DNA of 64,000 bases from Nostoc sp. TCL26-01 (lineage in GTDB: Bacteria > Cyanobacteriota > Cyanobacteriia > Cyanobacteriales > Nostocaceae). Within the stretch, counting starts at the first letter, position 1. The number at the start of each line of letters is the position of its first letter. The notes under the pieces were generated by a model. The model worked only from the letters and a program-made list of their open reading frames with translations. It ran no database searches and was not told where the DNA came from. This document shows, piece after piece, positions 1 to 7,879 of the stretch. A program made the position numbers and the translations under genes. The stretch covers positions 4,000,001 to 4,064,000 of the forward strand of contig NZ_CP040297.1 in assembly GCF_013393945.1 (NCBI RefSeq). Reading direction: 5' to 3'.

Positions 1-139
1 GCTTGATGGACGCGTTGTAGTTGTCGTATTCACAGAACCAGACGCAGAAACAATCCGCATTATTTCACTTCGGAAAGCTTTACCTTATGAACGAAAACGC
101 TATGAACAATACCTCAAAGACGAACTGGGAGAAGCTTGA
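1..139 (+). CDS. brnT: BrnT-family toxin, C-terminal end (cut by window edge)
   Basis: Frame 2 is open from the window edge to a TGA at 137-139. It encodes the typical BrnT tail, with RIISLRKALPYERKRYEQY followed by a short acidic end. BrnT is a RelE-fold ribonuclease toxin encoded just upstream of its antitoxin BrnA, and that order is seen here, with the antitoxin start overlapping the toxin end. Only about 45 residues are visible, so intactness cannot be judged. It lies on the nifD element, which suggests a role in stabilising the element (inference). Confidence 0.85.
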   Translation, partial: LDGRVVVVVFTEPDAETIRIISLRKALPYERKRYEQYLKDELGEA

Positions 140-362
140 TTCCTTGTCAGAAGAAGAGATTGATACATCGGATATTCCACCTTTGACGGAGGAGTTTTTT
201 AGCAAGTCTCGCTGGTGGAAGCCTGTTCCATCATTGAGTGTTCTTGTCAAGATAAACCCTCAAACATTAGCTTGGTTTAAGTCTCAGGGTGAAGATTATC
301 AACAGAAAATGGCTGCTGCATTGCGGATATATGCACAAGCTCACCAAGTAAAATCAGAATGA
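87..362 (+). CDS. brnA: BrnA-family antitoxin
   Basis: The product contains the BrnA signature: a TSKTNWEKLDSL-like N-terminus, DTSDIPPLTEEFF, a KSRWWKP segment and a C-terminal ribbon-helix-helix-like region (VLVKINPQTLAWFKSQ). BrnA binds and neutralises BrnT and represses the pair. The reading frame is open further upstream, but the family normally starts shortly before the TNWEKLD segment. I therefore use the ATG at 87; the ATG at 102 is equally possible. Either start overlaps the end of brnT, as expected for a co-translated pair. Confidence 0.85.
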   Translation: MNENAMNNTSKTNWEKLDSLSEEEIDTSDIPPLTEEFFSKSRWWKPVPSLSVLVKINPQTLAWFKSQGEDYQQKMAAALRIYAQAHQVKSE

Positions 363-394
363 GAGTTTAATCAATCTGGGCGATCGCCTACTCT

Positions 395-480
395 GTGTAT
401 TTTATGCGTTAGTGTAGTTTACTGTAGCGATCGCCGTCTTTTGTGCGTTAGTGTAGCTTATCGTAGTTATTGCCTAGTTA
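395..480 (+). repeat. Dispersed repeat of the nifD element, two tandem units
   Basis: Two similar units (about 402-435 and 440-473) share the core TGCGTTAGTGTAG followed by a TTAxxGTAG motif. The first runs into a HIP1-like GCGATCGC. Two related units lie at about 1650-1725 in the same element. They do not code for anything recognisable. Confidence 0.6.
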
Positions 481-504
481 ATCAAGGTCATTGCATGATG
501 TTTA

Positions 505-903
505 TTGAGTAGCCCAACACAAAAAGAATTTGATAGTCTACCAAGAATACCACTTGTTTTACGACGAGGCGATCAAAGCATTGACACAATTGGTTTAGTG
601 GATAGTGGAGCAACAGTTAATGTTTTACCCTACGAGTTAGATGTTCAGTTGGGGGTTGCTTGGAGCGATCGCAAAGCTATTATTCAGTTAGCCGGCAATC
701 TTAGCAATCAGCCAGCTATCCCTTTATCTGCATCTGCTGAAATTGCAGAATTTGCAGCAGTGGAGTTAGTATTTGCATGGGTGCGTAACTCGAATGTACC
801 ACTGATTCTCGGTCAAACCAACTTTTTTCTTGAGTTCGACGTTTGCTTTTACCGTTCTCAATTCGAGTTTGAAGTCAAACCAAAATTCTCAACAGCAAGT
901 TAA
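505..903 (+). CDS. Retropepsin-like aspartic protease domain protein
   Basis: The 132-residue product has the aspartyl protease active-site motif VDSGATVNVLP near residues 32-42 and a LILGQTNFF segment near residue 100, matching the D-S/T-G ... ILG pattern of retropepsin-like folds. A stop lies just upstream (496-498), so the usable start is the TTG at 505. Such small soluble proteins with one aspartate motif are common in cyanobacteria, often in accessory DNA; some may act as dimeric proteases, but substrates are unknown. It sits between brnA and a PIN gene on the nifD element. Confidence 0.7.
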   Translation: MSSPTQKEFDSLPRIPLVLRRGDQSIDTIGLVDSGATVNVLPYELDVQLGVAWSDRKAIIQLAGNLSNQPAIPLSASAEIAEFAAVELVFAWVRNSNVPLILGQTNFFLEFDVCFYRSQFEFEVKPKFSTAS

Positions 904-972
904 TCGGTAAGATGAGATATTTAATATGGTCAATCATAATCAAACCCTTCATTTATCTCACTCCTTAGCGCA

Positions 973-1461
973 ATGAAGCCAAAAGTTTACATTGAAACAT
1001 CTATTCCCAGTTTTTATTACGAGGTACGTACTGAGCCTGATATGGTAGCACGGCGAGAGTGGACACGGGAATGGTGGAACAATGCAAATAATAACTATGA
1101 GCTAGTTACTAGCGTTGCAGTGCTGGATGAACTCAATCGCGGTAACTTTCCCAGAAAAAAGGAAGCAATAGAACTGATTAGTGGCTTGTCATTTGTTCCG
1201 ATTGAAAGTGTAATTGCTGAAATTGTTGAAGTGTATATTCAGCAACATCTCATGCCTAGTGATCCTCTCGGAGATGCACTACATCTTGCGCTGGCTTCGT
1301 ACCATAAATGTGATTTTCTGTTGACTTGGAATTGTCGCCACTTGGCAAATGCTAACAAGTTTGGGCATATCCGACGGCTGAACGTTATGCTGGGTTTATA
1401 CGTTCCCACGTTAGTCACGCCATTAGAGTTAATCGGAGCGCAAGATGACGAAGAAGGATGA
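973..1461 (+). CDS. PIN-domain protein, VapC-like
   Basis: The 162-residue product starts with VYIETSIPSFYY, where PIN nucleases usually have the first acidic residue, and has SDPLGDALHLALA near residues 95-107 and LLTWNCRHLAN near 115-125, the second and third conserved PIN blocks. PIN toxins cleave RNA using clustered acidic residues and Mg2+. It overlaps a 63-residue ORF that starts at 1445, so the pair may be a toxin-antitoxin module with the toxin first. The first position is E rather than the more common D, as in several cyanobacterial VapC-like proteins. Confidence 0.8.
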   Translation: MKPKVYIETSIPSFYYEVRTEPDMVARREWTREWWNNANNNYELVTSVAVLDELNRGNFPRKKEAIELISGLSFVPIESVIAEIVEVYIQQHLMPSDPLGDALHLALASYHKCDFLLTWNCRHLANANKFGHIRRLNVMLGLYVPTLVTPLELIGAQDDEEG

Positions 1462-1636
1462 GACAATCAGTCAAATACGTAAAATTCGCCACTTGATATC
1501 TCAGGAAAATGGACACAACCCTCAGACTTTGGTGAATTATTACATTGAACTCCAGAAGCAATATCCTCACCTCATACAATATAATCAACAGATAAAACTT
1601 TTGAAATCACCACCATCAGAAGGTATTGAAGCTTAA
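1445..1636 (+). CDS. Small protein overlapping the PIN gene, possible antitoxin
   Basis: This 63-residue ORF begins 17 bases before the end of the PIN gene, which implies translational coupling. The product is hydrophilic (KKDETISQIRKIRHLISQEN at the N-terminus) and probably helical, with no recognisable DNA-binding fold. Position and size fit a cognate antitoxin for the PIN protein, but nothing in the sequence proves it. Confidence 0.6.
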   Translation: MTKKDETISQIRKIRHLISQENGHNPQTLVNYYIELQKQYPHLIQYNQQIKLLKSPPSEGIEA

Positions 1637-1894
1637 GTAAAAAATTTTATTGCGTTAGCGTAGCTTACCATAGCGATCGCTAACTTTAGACATGAGTGCG
1701 TTAGCGCAACTTACCGTAGGTATCAGCATTAACTAATTTTCATGATGAAATAGTTTACCCAAGCTGACGCACCCTACAGAACTACGACCGATCAGAGATC
1801 ATCGCACAGCTAATCACTGCTTAAATAATTGTAGAGTAAACCTGTGCTGAGAGTATTAGTCTGACTCCATCCCATAAAGTATCTAATTCCAGTT
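1637..1894. other. Intergenic region with two dispersed repeat units
   Basis: Two units of the TGCGTTAGxGxA-type repeat occur at about 1650-1683 and 1691-1725, related to those at 402-473. The rest is AT-rich with no ORF I can support. The promoter for the next gene is probably in the last 100 bases, but no clear boxes are visible. Confidence 0.5.
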
Positions 1895-2368
1895 ATGCCG
1901 TTATCTCCAAATGAGATTGAGAAGACAATAGAAAGAGTTGAAAGTCTTGTTGATCCAACGAGTAAGCGTTATGGACATTTACTTAACTGGCAAAACCCAC
2001 CTGATCCATTTTGGCACTATGGAATTGGTCTTTCCGACACACACATTTTTGATACAGGTCAAGGGTTGTGTCCGTTTGAGAGAAAGGAGGTTAAATTCGT
2101 TGTTGGTATTGATGAAATCGCCTTTGAACCAGAACAAACAATTGAGCGACTAAAACAAGCCCTTCGTGTTTTTTCGAGTTGGGAGTACACTTTTACTGGC
2201 TGGAACTGTGAACATCTTGGACGATTAATTGCAACTGATCAGCCAAGATGCTACCAAAGTAGTTTTCTATGGTGGCTGTGCAATATGTCTCCCGAAGGAG
2301 ATCACAAAACAGCAAATCAAATATTTCGGGATTATTTAGAGAAAGTTGCTCCCAGTCTTGCTAGATAG
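1895..2368 (+). CDS. LRAT/NlpC-P60-like permuted papain-fold protein
   Basis: The 157-residue product carries the permuted papain signature: a His in PFWHYGIGLSDTHIFD (about residues 38-53) and a Cys in the WNCEHLGR motif (about residues 103-110). NCEH is typical of LRAT-like proteins, which act as thiol acyltransferases or hydrolases on lipids. The first Met gives the usual length. It is the last gene of the visible nifD element before the nifD junction and faces nifD tail to tail. Function is inferred only from the motif pair. Confidence 0.7.
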   Translation: MPLSPNEIEKTIERVESLVDPTSKRYGHLLNWQNPPDPFWHYGIGLSDTHIFDTGQGLCPFERKEVKFVVGIDEIAFEPEQTIERLKQALRVFSSWEYTFTGWNCEHLGRLIATDQPRCYQSSFLWWLCNMSPEGDHKTANQIFRDYLEKVAPSLAR

Positions 2369-2634
2369 CCAGCGATCGCTCACCTTATCATCTTGTTGAG
2401 TAAAAGCGATCGCCCAACCATCTCAAATTAATCTAAAATAATGTTAATCAAAATAGTCTTTTGTTTTACAATTTTTATCTCACCCAAATCTAACTAAAAC
2501 CCGAAAACCAGATCCCATAAGAGTTATATTATCTAAAGCAGCAAAAATATATTGTTCTCACATCACCCTAAAACGCCCATTTAGGCTAAAACTAGACTCT
2601 TTATTCTCCCATCACTAAAAAACCTTACATTACC

Positions 2635-4023
2635 TTATATCTGCACCCCATCGCTAGGTTCGGAGTAATCCCAAGAGTGCATTTGACGGAAAGGAAGACC
2701 CATCTTTTGGAAGGCGTACTTCTCTTTAATACCAGAAGCGATTAAATCAGGCTTCTTAGCTTTGACGAATTCCTCGAATTCGTAGGCGGTAACGTCATCG
2801 TAAATGATGGTGGCGTTATCGATGTAGTGGGTGGTACGTTTGTAGTCGTCGTTGTGAGCAAATTCGTAACCTGTACCGACAACCTTGATACCCAAGTCTT
2901 CAAAAGCGGGAACAACGTGACGAGGACGTAGACCACCTACGTACAACATAACGGTGTTGCCTTCCAAGCGAGGACGGTATTTTTCTAGTACAGAGTTCAT
3001 TACTGGTGTGTACTTAGCAATTACCTTCTCAGCGTTTTCTTGAATCTTGGAGTCAAATTTAGCAGCGATTTCGCGTAAAGATGCAGCAATCTTGGTGGGA
3101 CCGAAGAAGTTGAACTCCATCCAAGGCATACCATATTTTTCTTCCAAACTACGGCAGATGTAGTTCATAGAACGGTAGCAGTGGATGAGGACTAACTTAG
3201 CAGCAGGGCCTTGGATCAACTCGTTAAGAGTACCATCACCAGACCATTGAGCTACTACACGTAAGCCCATTTCTTCCAACAACATCCGGCTAGCCCAAGC
3301 ATCACCACCGATGTTGTAGTCACCGATTAGGGCTACATCATAGGCGCTTGGTTCAAAGTCAAGTTTGTTTTCTTTCTTAACCTTGTCAAATTCAGGGAAA
3401 ATCCAGTCACGGATAGCATCGTTAGCGATGTGGTGACCTAGAGATTGGGATACACCACGGAAACCTTCACAACGTAAGGGTACAACGGGCTTACCAAATT
3501 GCTTAGAAGCTTTTTTAGCAACTGCTTCGATGTCATCCCCAATTAGACCGATGGGACATTCAGATTGAATGGAAACACCACGATTGAGAGGGAATAGAAC
3601 TTCGAGTTCTTCGATCAGTTTAGTTAGTTTTTTGTCACCACCGAATACGATGTCGCGTTCTTGGAAGTCAGAGGTGAAGTGCATAGTACCAAAGGAGTTG
3701 ATGCCTGTGATACCAACGTAGTAGTTACGACGACCAGACCAAGACCAGTAACCGCAACCTACAGGGCCGTGGCTGATGTGGATCATGTCCTTAATAGGAC
3801 CCCAAACCACACCCTTAGAACCTGCATAAGCACAACCACGGGCGGTCATGACACCAGGAATGGATTTGATGTTAGACTTAACGCCGCAATCAGACTTGTT
3901 TTCTTCGTGGACGTTGAGGTGTTTTTCGCGTTTTTTGCGAGATTTTTCGGGGTAAGCTTTGAGAACTTCTTGAATCAGTTCCTTATTTTCATCTACAAGA
4001 TTCTTGTTGTCGGGAGGTGTCAT
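2635..4023 (-). CDS. nifD: Nitrogenase molybdenum-iron protein alpha chain, interrupted by the nifD element
   Basis: NifD with NifK forms the MoFe protein that carries the P-cluster and FeMo-co. The 462 residues include the P-cluster cysteines (ARGCAYAG, GPVGCGYWSW, SECPIGLIGDD) and both FeMo-co ligands, the Cys in LIHCYRSMNYI and the His in PFRQMHSWDY. The last nine residues (SEPSDGVQI) come from the element, replacing the family's final roughly 35-40 residues. Full NifD requires excision at 2661-2671. The ATG has GAGG just upstream. It follows nifH at a gap of about 115 bases, and nifK is not in the window. Confidence 0.97.
   Translation of the reverse strand: MTPPDNKNLVDENKELIQEVLKAYPEKSRKKREKHLNVHEENKSDCGVKSNIKSIPGVMTARGCAYAGSKGVVWGPIKDMIHISHGPVGCGYWSWSGRRNYYVGITGINSFGTMHFTSDFQERDIVFGGDKKLTKLIEELEVLFPLNRGVSIQSECPIGLIGDDIEAVAKKASKQFGKPVVPLRCEGFRGVSQSLGHHIANDAIRDWIFPEFDKVKKENKLDFEPSAYDVALIGDYNIGGDAWASRMLLEEMGLRVVAQWSGDGTLNELIQGPAAKLVLIHCYRSMNYICRSLEEKYGMPWMEFNFFGPTKIAASLREIAAKFDSKIQENAEKVIAKYTPVMNSVLEKYRPRLEGNTVMLYVGGLRPRHVVPAFEDLGIKVVGTGYEFAHNDDYKRTTHYIDNATIIYDDVTAYEFEEFVKAKKPDLIASGIKEKYAFQKMGLPFRQMHSWDYSEPSDGVQI
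2661..2671 (-). other. nifD element recombination half-site
   Basis: On the minus strand the bases read GGATTACTCCG, identical to the 11-bp direct repeat at which the nifD element is excised in Anabaena. It falls exactly where the NifD sequence leaves the family pattern: the family continues SWDY-SGPYHG, while here SWDY is followed by SEPSDGVQI and a stop. The other copy must lie to the left of the window. Confidence 0.9.
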
Positions 4024-4137
4024 AGTCTGCCTCAGTAATTCTTAGCGAATGGGGGAAAGGATAGATGGGGAGGGAGAGAGGGAAGAGGAATTGCTTCTGA
4101 ATCTTCCTGTCTCCGTATCTCCTGATTACGGCATTAC

Positions 4138-5025
4138 CTATTTGGTAGCTTCTGCGGGCTTACCAATAACGTCTGCGTGCTTGGTATCATCATCGAGGAT
4201 ACCGTATTCAATCAACAGTGCTTCTAGTTCATCCATTTCGATTGGTGTAGGAATGGTGAGCTTGTCGTTGTTGATGATCTTCTTAGCTAATGCGCGATAC
4301 TCTTGACCTTGGTTGCTGTCAGGTGCGTATTCGTTAACAGTCATCCGACGCAATTCAGCGTGTTGAACGATGTTGTCACGAGGTACGAAGTGAATCATTT
4401 GAGTGTTCAAACGTTCAGCCAAGTTTTCGATTAGTTCAGCTTCCCGGTCTGTCTTACGGCTGTTACAAATCAAACCACCCAAGCGTACACCACCGGAGTG
4501 AGCATATTTCAAAATACCACGAGCGATGTTGTTAGCAGCGTACATCGCCATCATTTCACCAGAGGTAACGATGTAAATTTCTTGTGCTTTACCTTCACGG
4601 ATAGGCATAGCGAAACCACCACATACAACGTCACCCAATACGTCGTAGGATACGAAGTCTAGGTCTTGGTAAGCGCCGTTTTCTTCGAGGAAGTTAATAG
4701 CGGTGATGATACCACGACCGGCGCAACCTACACCGGGTTCTGGACCACCAGATTCTACGCACTTAACGCCACGGAAACCGGTCAACATAACTTCGTGAAG
4801 TTCTAGGTCTTCTACTGCACCGCGTTCAGCAGCCAAGTGTAGTACGGTGGTTTGAGCTTTAGCGTGCAGCATCAAACGGGTGGAGTCGGCTTTAGGGTCG
4901 CAACCTACAATCATAATGCGCTGACCCATTTCTGCCATAGCTGCTAGGGTGTTTTGGGAGGTGGTAGATTTACCGATACCGCCTTTACCGTAGAAAGCTA
5001 TCTGTCTAATGTTTTCGTCAGTCAT
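4138..5025 (-). CDS. nifH: Nitrogenase iron protein (dinitrogenase reductase)
   Basis: NifH is the ATP-driven electron donor to the MoFe protein and also takes part in FeMo-co maturation. The 295 residues include the P-loop YGKGGIGKSTT (about 12-22), the [4Fe-4S] cysteines in GVGCAGRG and DVVCGGFA, and the switch region VSYDVLGD. The ATG is preceded by AGGAAAG. It lies between nifU and nifD and is followed directly by nifD, as in other Nostocales. Length and sequence are standard. Confidence 0.98.
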   Translation of the reverse strand: MTDENIRQIAFYGKGGIGKSTTSQNTLAAMAEMGQRIMIVGCDPKADSTRLMLHAKAQTTVLHLAAERGAVEDLELHEVMLTGFRGVKCVESGGPEPGVGCAGRGIITAINFLEENGAYQDLDFVSYDVLGDVVCGGFAMPIREGKAQEIYIVTSGEMMAMYAANNIARGILKYAHSGGVRLGGLICNSRKTDREAELIENLAERLNTQMIHFVPRDNIVQHAELRRMTVNEYAPDSNQGQEYRALAKKIINNDKLTIPTPIEMDELEALLIEYGILDDDTKHADVIGKPAEATK

Positions 5026-5283
5026 GGTTCTATCTTTCCTGCAATTGGTTGGTTAGTTGGTGGGTCTTTGCGTTTGTTTGTCGGCTGCTCATGCCTGATG
5101 GAGCTTTGGCAGTGAGCCTTATGTAGAACGTTCGCCAAAGGGGGCGATCGCTCCACAGAATAACCAGTAGAATTAGTGTTCATGATGATTCGTAATTAAG
5201 TGATAAGTACTGAGTGATGAGTGCTGAGTTTTGACTAATGACCATTGACTAATGACCATTGACTAATGACTCTTGACTCCTAC
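5026..5283. promoter_or_regulatory. nifU-nifH intergenic region with hairpin and heptamer repeats
   Basis: This gap probably holds the nifH transcription start or an mRNA processing site. It contains an inverted repeat CTTTGGC (5104-5110) / GCCAAAG (5134-5140), about 80-115 bases upstream of nifH. On the nifU side (about 5220-5280) there are tandem heptamers of the AATGACC/ATTGACT type (STRR). A HIP1-type site lies at about 5145. No convincing -10/-35 pair could be fixed by eye. Confidence 0.5.
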
Positions 5284-6186
5284 TTAGACTGCTTCAACTA
5301 AAATGTTGGGACTAATGCGATCGCGTAATCTGGATTCAATCGCTATCTTTAAGGTGGCGGTACTGCTGGAACAAGAACCACACGCACCTTTGAGGATGAC
5401 TTTGATAATGTCGCCGTCTACGTCGTAGAGTTCTACATCTCCACCGTCGGCAATCAATACTGGTCTGACTTCTTCATCTAATACTTTTTGGATTAGGGCA
5501 ATCTTTTGGACGTTGGTTAGTGGTCTTGCTTGCCCAGATTTAGCAATTTCTGTAGTATTTTTGCCGTTTTTTGTGTTGAGGTTTCTTACGGCTTTGTTTT
5601 CCTTTACATCTTTAATGATATCATCAATTTTAGCTAAACAGGAACCGCATCCGCCACCAGCTTTGATGTAATTTGTTACCTGCTCGGCAGTAGTCAAGCT
5701 ATTTTCGACAACTATGCGGCGCACCTTGTTTTCGCTGACACCAAAGCAAGTGCAGACTAACGCACCTTCATCATCGTCATCATGGGCAGCGAGAGGAATG
5801 CCACGATAGTTATAGATAGCAGCTTCTAGAGCTTCTTGTCCCATAACTGAGCAGTGCATTTTGGCTTCTGGCAAGCCACCGAGGTAATTAGCGATGTCTT
5901 TATTAGAAACTTTGAGGGCTTCATCTAAGGTTAGACCCTTAATCATTTCTGTCAAAGCGCTAGAAGAAGCGATCGCACTAGTGCAACCAAAGGTTTGGAA
6001 ACGAGAGTCAATAATTTTGTCTGATGCTACTTCGACTTTGATGTGCAATCTCAGCGCATCACCGCAAGCAATACTTCCGACTTCACCAGTGGCAACCTTC
6101 ACACCAGGTTCGCCGTTTTCTTCAATAACTCCCTGATTCTTGGGATCGTAAAACAGTTCTAATACTTTCTCTGTGTAGTCCCACAT
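5284..6186 (-). CDS. nifU: Fe-S cluster assembly scaffold NifU
   Basis: NifU is the scaffold on which NifS-derived sulfur and iron form clusters for nitrogenase. The three NifU domains are visible in order: an IscU-like N-terminal domain with cysteines in SIACGDAL, TFGCTSAI and MHCSVMG; a central [2Fe-2S] domain with CTCFG and GGGCGSC; and a C-terminal NfuA-like domain with GACGSCSSS. The 300-residue length is normal. It follows nifS with a gap of about 140 bases that contains tandem heptamers. Confidence 0.97.
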   Translation of the reverse strand: MWDYTEKVLELFYDPKNQGVIEENGEPGVKVATGEVGSIACGDALRLHIKVEVASDKIIDSRFQTFGCTSAIASSSALTEMIKGLTLDEALKVSNKDIANYLGGLPEAKMHCSVMGQEALEAAIYNYRGIPLAAHDDDDEGALVCTCFGVSENKVRRIVVENSLTTAEQVTNYIKAGGGCGSCLAKIDDIIKDVKENKAVRNLNTKNGKNTTEIAKSGQARPLTNVQKIALIQKVLDEEVRPVLIADGGDVELYDVDGDIIKVILKGACGSCSSSTATLKIAIESRLRDRISPNILVEAV

Positions 6187-6329
6187 ATTTAGTTCCGAGT
6201 GCTGAGTTTTGAGTTGAGAGAGGTGACAGGTGATAGGTGATAGGTGATAGAAAATTATCTGTAACGTGTAACTTGTTCCCTGTATGTAACCTGTAACCTG
6301 TAACCTGTAACCTGTAACCTGTAACCTAA
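6187..6329. repeat. Tandem heptamer repeats between nifS and nifU
   Basis: Around 6225-6250 GATAGGT is repeated in tandem, and around 6285-6327 TGTAACC is repeated about six times. These are short tandemly repeated repeats typical of heterocystous cyanobacteria. They separate two cotranscribed nif genes and probably vary in copy number between strains. Confidence 0.8.
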
Positions 6330-7526
6330 TTAACGATGAGCCAATGTTTGTTCTTGCAACCAGCCGGCTTCGTCATTTTTGAATGGTGAGAGGGCGCGGA
6401 GGCGTTCGACGATTTCGGGCATGACTTCGATGACTTTATCGATTTGGGCTTCTGTAGTGTAGCGACAAAGGCTGAAGCGAATCGAACCGTGGAGAGTTGT
6501 GTATGGTAAACCCATTGCCCGGAGGACGTGGGATGGTTCCAGTGAGCCTGATGTACAAGCAGAACCAGATGAAGCACAGATACCGTGTTTATTTAACAAG
6601 AGTAAAATTGCTTCACCTTCGATGTATTTGAAACCGATATTGGTGGTGTTGGGCAATCTCTGCGTAACGTCACCGTTAACTTCGCAATCAGAGATTTTAG
6701 CGAGTAAAGATTGTTCTAGGCGATCGCGCAGCCTTGTTTCTTTCTTAATCGCTGTTTCTATTTGCAGCATTTCCAGTTCTGCGGCTTTACCTAAACCGAC
6801 AATGCCGGCAACATTTTCTGTTCCTGCACGCCGTCCCCGTTCTTGGTGTCCACCAATCAATAGCGGACGAAATCTCACACCACGACGGACATACAAAGCC
6901 CCAATACCCTTTGGTGCATGGATTTTGTGACCAGATATGGTTAACATATCTACGGTACTGGTCTTCATGTTCAGAGGTATCTTACCTACTGCTTGTACCG
7001 CGTCTACATGGAAAATTGCGCCTTTTTCCTTGACTCTTAAACCAATTTGCTCAATCGGGAAGACTACGCCTGTTTCATTGTTGGCGTACATAATCGTCAC
7101 CAAAGCAGTGTTACCAGTCAGGGAAGCTTCTAGTTCATCTAGATCCAACTGTCCCTGACGATTCACAGAAAGATAAGTAACACTGTAACCTTGGGTTTCT
7201 AGTTGTTTGCAGACATTTAAGACTGCGGGGTGTTCTACCTGGGTTGTGATGATGTGGCGCTTTTCTGGCTGGGCTAATAAGGCGGCGCGAATGGCAGCAT
7301 TATCACCTTCAGTTCCACAACTGGTAAAGACAATTTCTGATTCATCAGCCCCTAACAAAGCCGCAACTTGTTCTCTGGCTGTTCTTACCGCTTTGGCTAG
7401 TTGTCCGCCAAAGCTGTGCATACTTGAGGGATTACCATAATAGTCGGTCAAGTAGGGCATAATTGCCTCTACAACTTCTGGGTCTACCTTAGTGGTAGCA
7501 TTATTATCCAGATAAATGATGCTCAT
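6330..7526 (-). CDS. nifS: Cysteine desulfurase NifS
   Basis: NifS is a PLP enzyme that takes sulfur from cysteine and delivers it to NifU. The 398 residues include the N-terminal YLDNNATTKVDPEV, the PLP lysine in ISGHKIHAPKG and the catalytic cysteine loop SSGSACTSGSLEPSHVL. It starts two bases after the end of fdxN, so translation is very likely coupled. Length and motifs are standard for the class I NifS/IscS group. Confidence 0.97.
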   Translation of the reverse strand: MSIIYLDNNATTKVDPEVVEAIMPYLTDYYGNPSSMHSFGGQLAKAVRTAREQVAALLGADESEIVFTSCGTEGDNAAIRAALLAQPEKRHIITTQVEHPAVLNVCKQLETQGYSVTYLSVNRQGQLDLDELEASLTGNTALVTIMYANNETGVVFPIEQIGLRVKEKGAIFHVDAVQAVGKIPLNMKTSTVDMLTISGHKIHAPKGIGALYVRRGVRFRPLLIGGHQERGRRAGTENVAGIVGLGKAAELEMLQIETAIKKETRLRDRLEQSLLAKISDCEVNGDVTQRLPNTTNIGFKYIEGEAILLLLNKHGICASSGSACTSGSLEPSHVLRAMGLPYTTLHGSIRFSLCRYTTEAQIDKVIEVMPEIVERLRALSPFKNDEAGWLQEQTLAHR

Positions 7527-7528
7527 TT

Positions 7529-7879
7529 TTATACCCCTAAGATTTCACCCTGATGCTTTTGCAATTGCTCGGAGAATTTCTGAGAATAACAATTAAACCA
7601 ACGCTCCCAATAATCTTGTTTCTTTGTTAATTTCGCTATAACTCGGTTGTAATTAGCAAACCAACCTTCCCAATAATCGCTAGGTACTTTAACGCAACCA
7701 TCGCAGGTAGGACAACCAGATTTGCATTGAGCGACAGTGTAAACGCTACCAACGCAGTTTGTACACAGTTCGCTGTCAATCCAATGTTGACCGTCTTCTG
7801 CTACCTTGATTGCCCCGGTGGGACATACAGACCGACAAAGATTGCAAGCAATGCACTGACTGGTAATTTTGTAAGCCAT
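7529..7879 (-). CDS. fdxN: Ferredoxin FdxN, uninterrupted
   Basis: The 116-residue bacterial-type ferredoxin has one canonical cluster motif, CIACNLCRSVCP (about residues 9-20), and a second, expanded cysteine set, CTNC...CKSGCPTCDGC (about 39-62). The long C-terminal extension is typical of the nif-linked cyanobacterial FdxN. Some Anabaena strains carry an excision element in fdxN; here the frame is continuous, so that element is absent. It is tightly spaced to nifS. Confidence 0.95.
   Translation of the reverse strand: MAYKITSQCIACNLCRSVCPTGAIKVAEDGQHWIDSELCTNCVGSVYTVAQCKSGCPTCDGCVKVPSDYWEGWFANYNRVIAKLTKKQDYWERWFNCYSQKFSEQLQKHQGEILGV

Larger units (their letters stand above)
1..2660. mobile_element. 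nifD excision element, nifD-proximal end (partial)
   Basis: The segment lies between the left edge of the window and the 11-bp site GGATTACTCCG (minus strand, 2661-2671), where nifD homology stops abruptly. In heterocystous cyanobacteria an element inside nifD is cut out at this same 11-bp direct repeat by the XisA recombinase, usually encoded near the other (nifK-side) end. xisA, the second 11-bp copy and the nifD 3' exon are not in the window. The visible cargo is all on the plus strand, opposite to nifD: BrnT end, BrnA, a retropepsin-like protein, a PIN protein with a small partner, and an LRAT-like protein. That the whole stretch to position 1 belongs to the element is inferred. Confidence 0.85.

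Noticed and set aside
3661..4306. Plus-strand frames opposite nifD and nifH
   Set aside because: They are antisense shadows of strongly conserved nif coding sequence, with no independent support.
7529..7879. Interruption of fdxN by an excision element
   Set aside because: The frame is continuous with both cysteine clusters; no element is present in this strain's fdxN.
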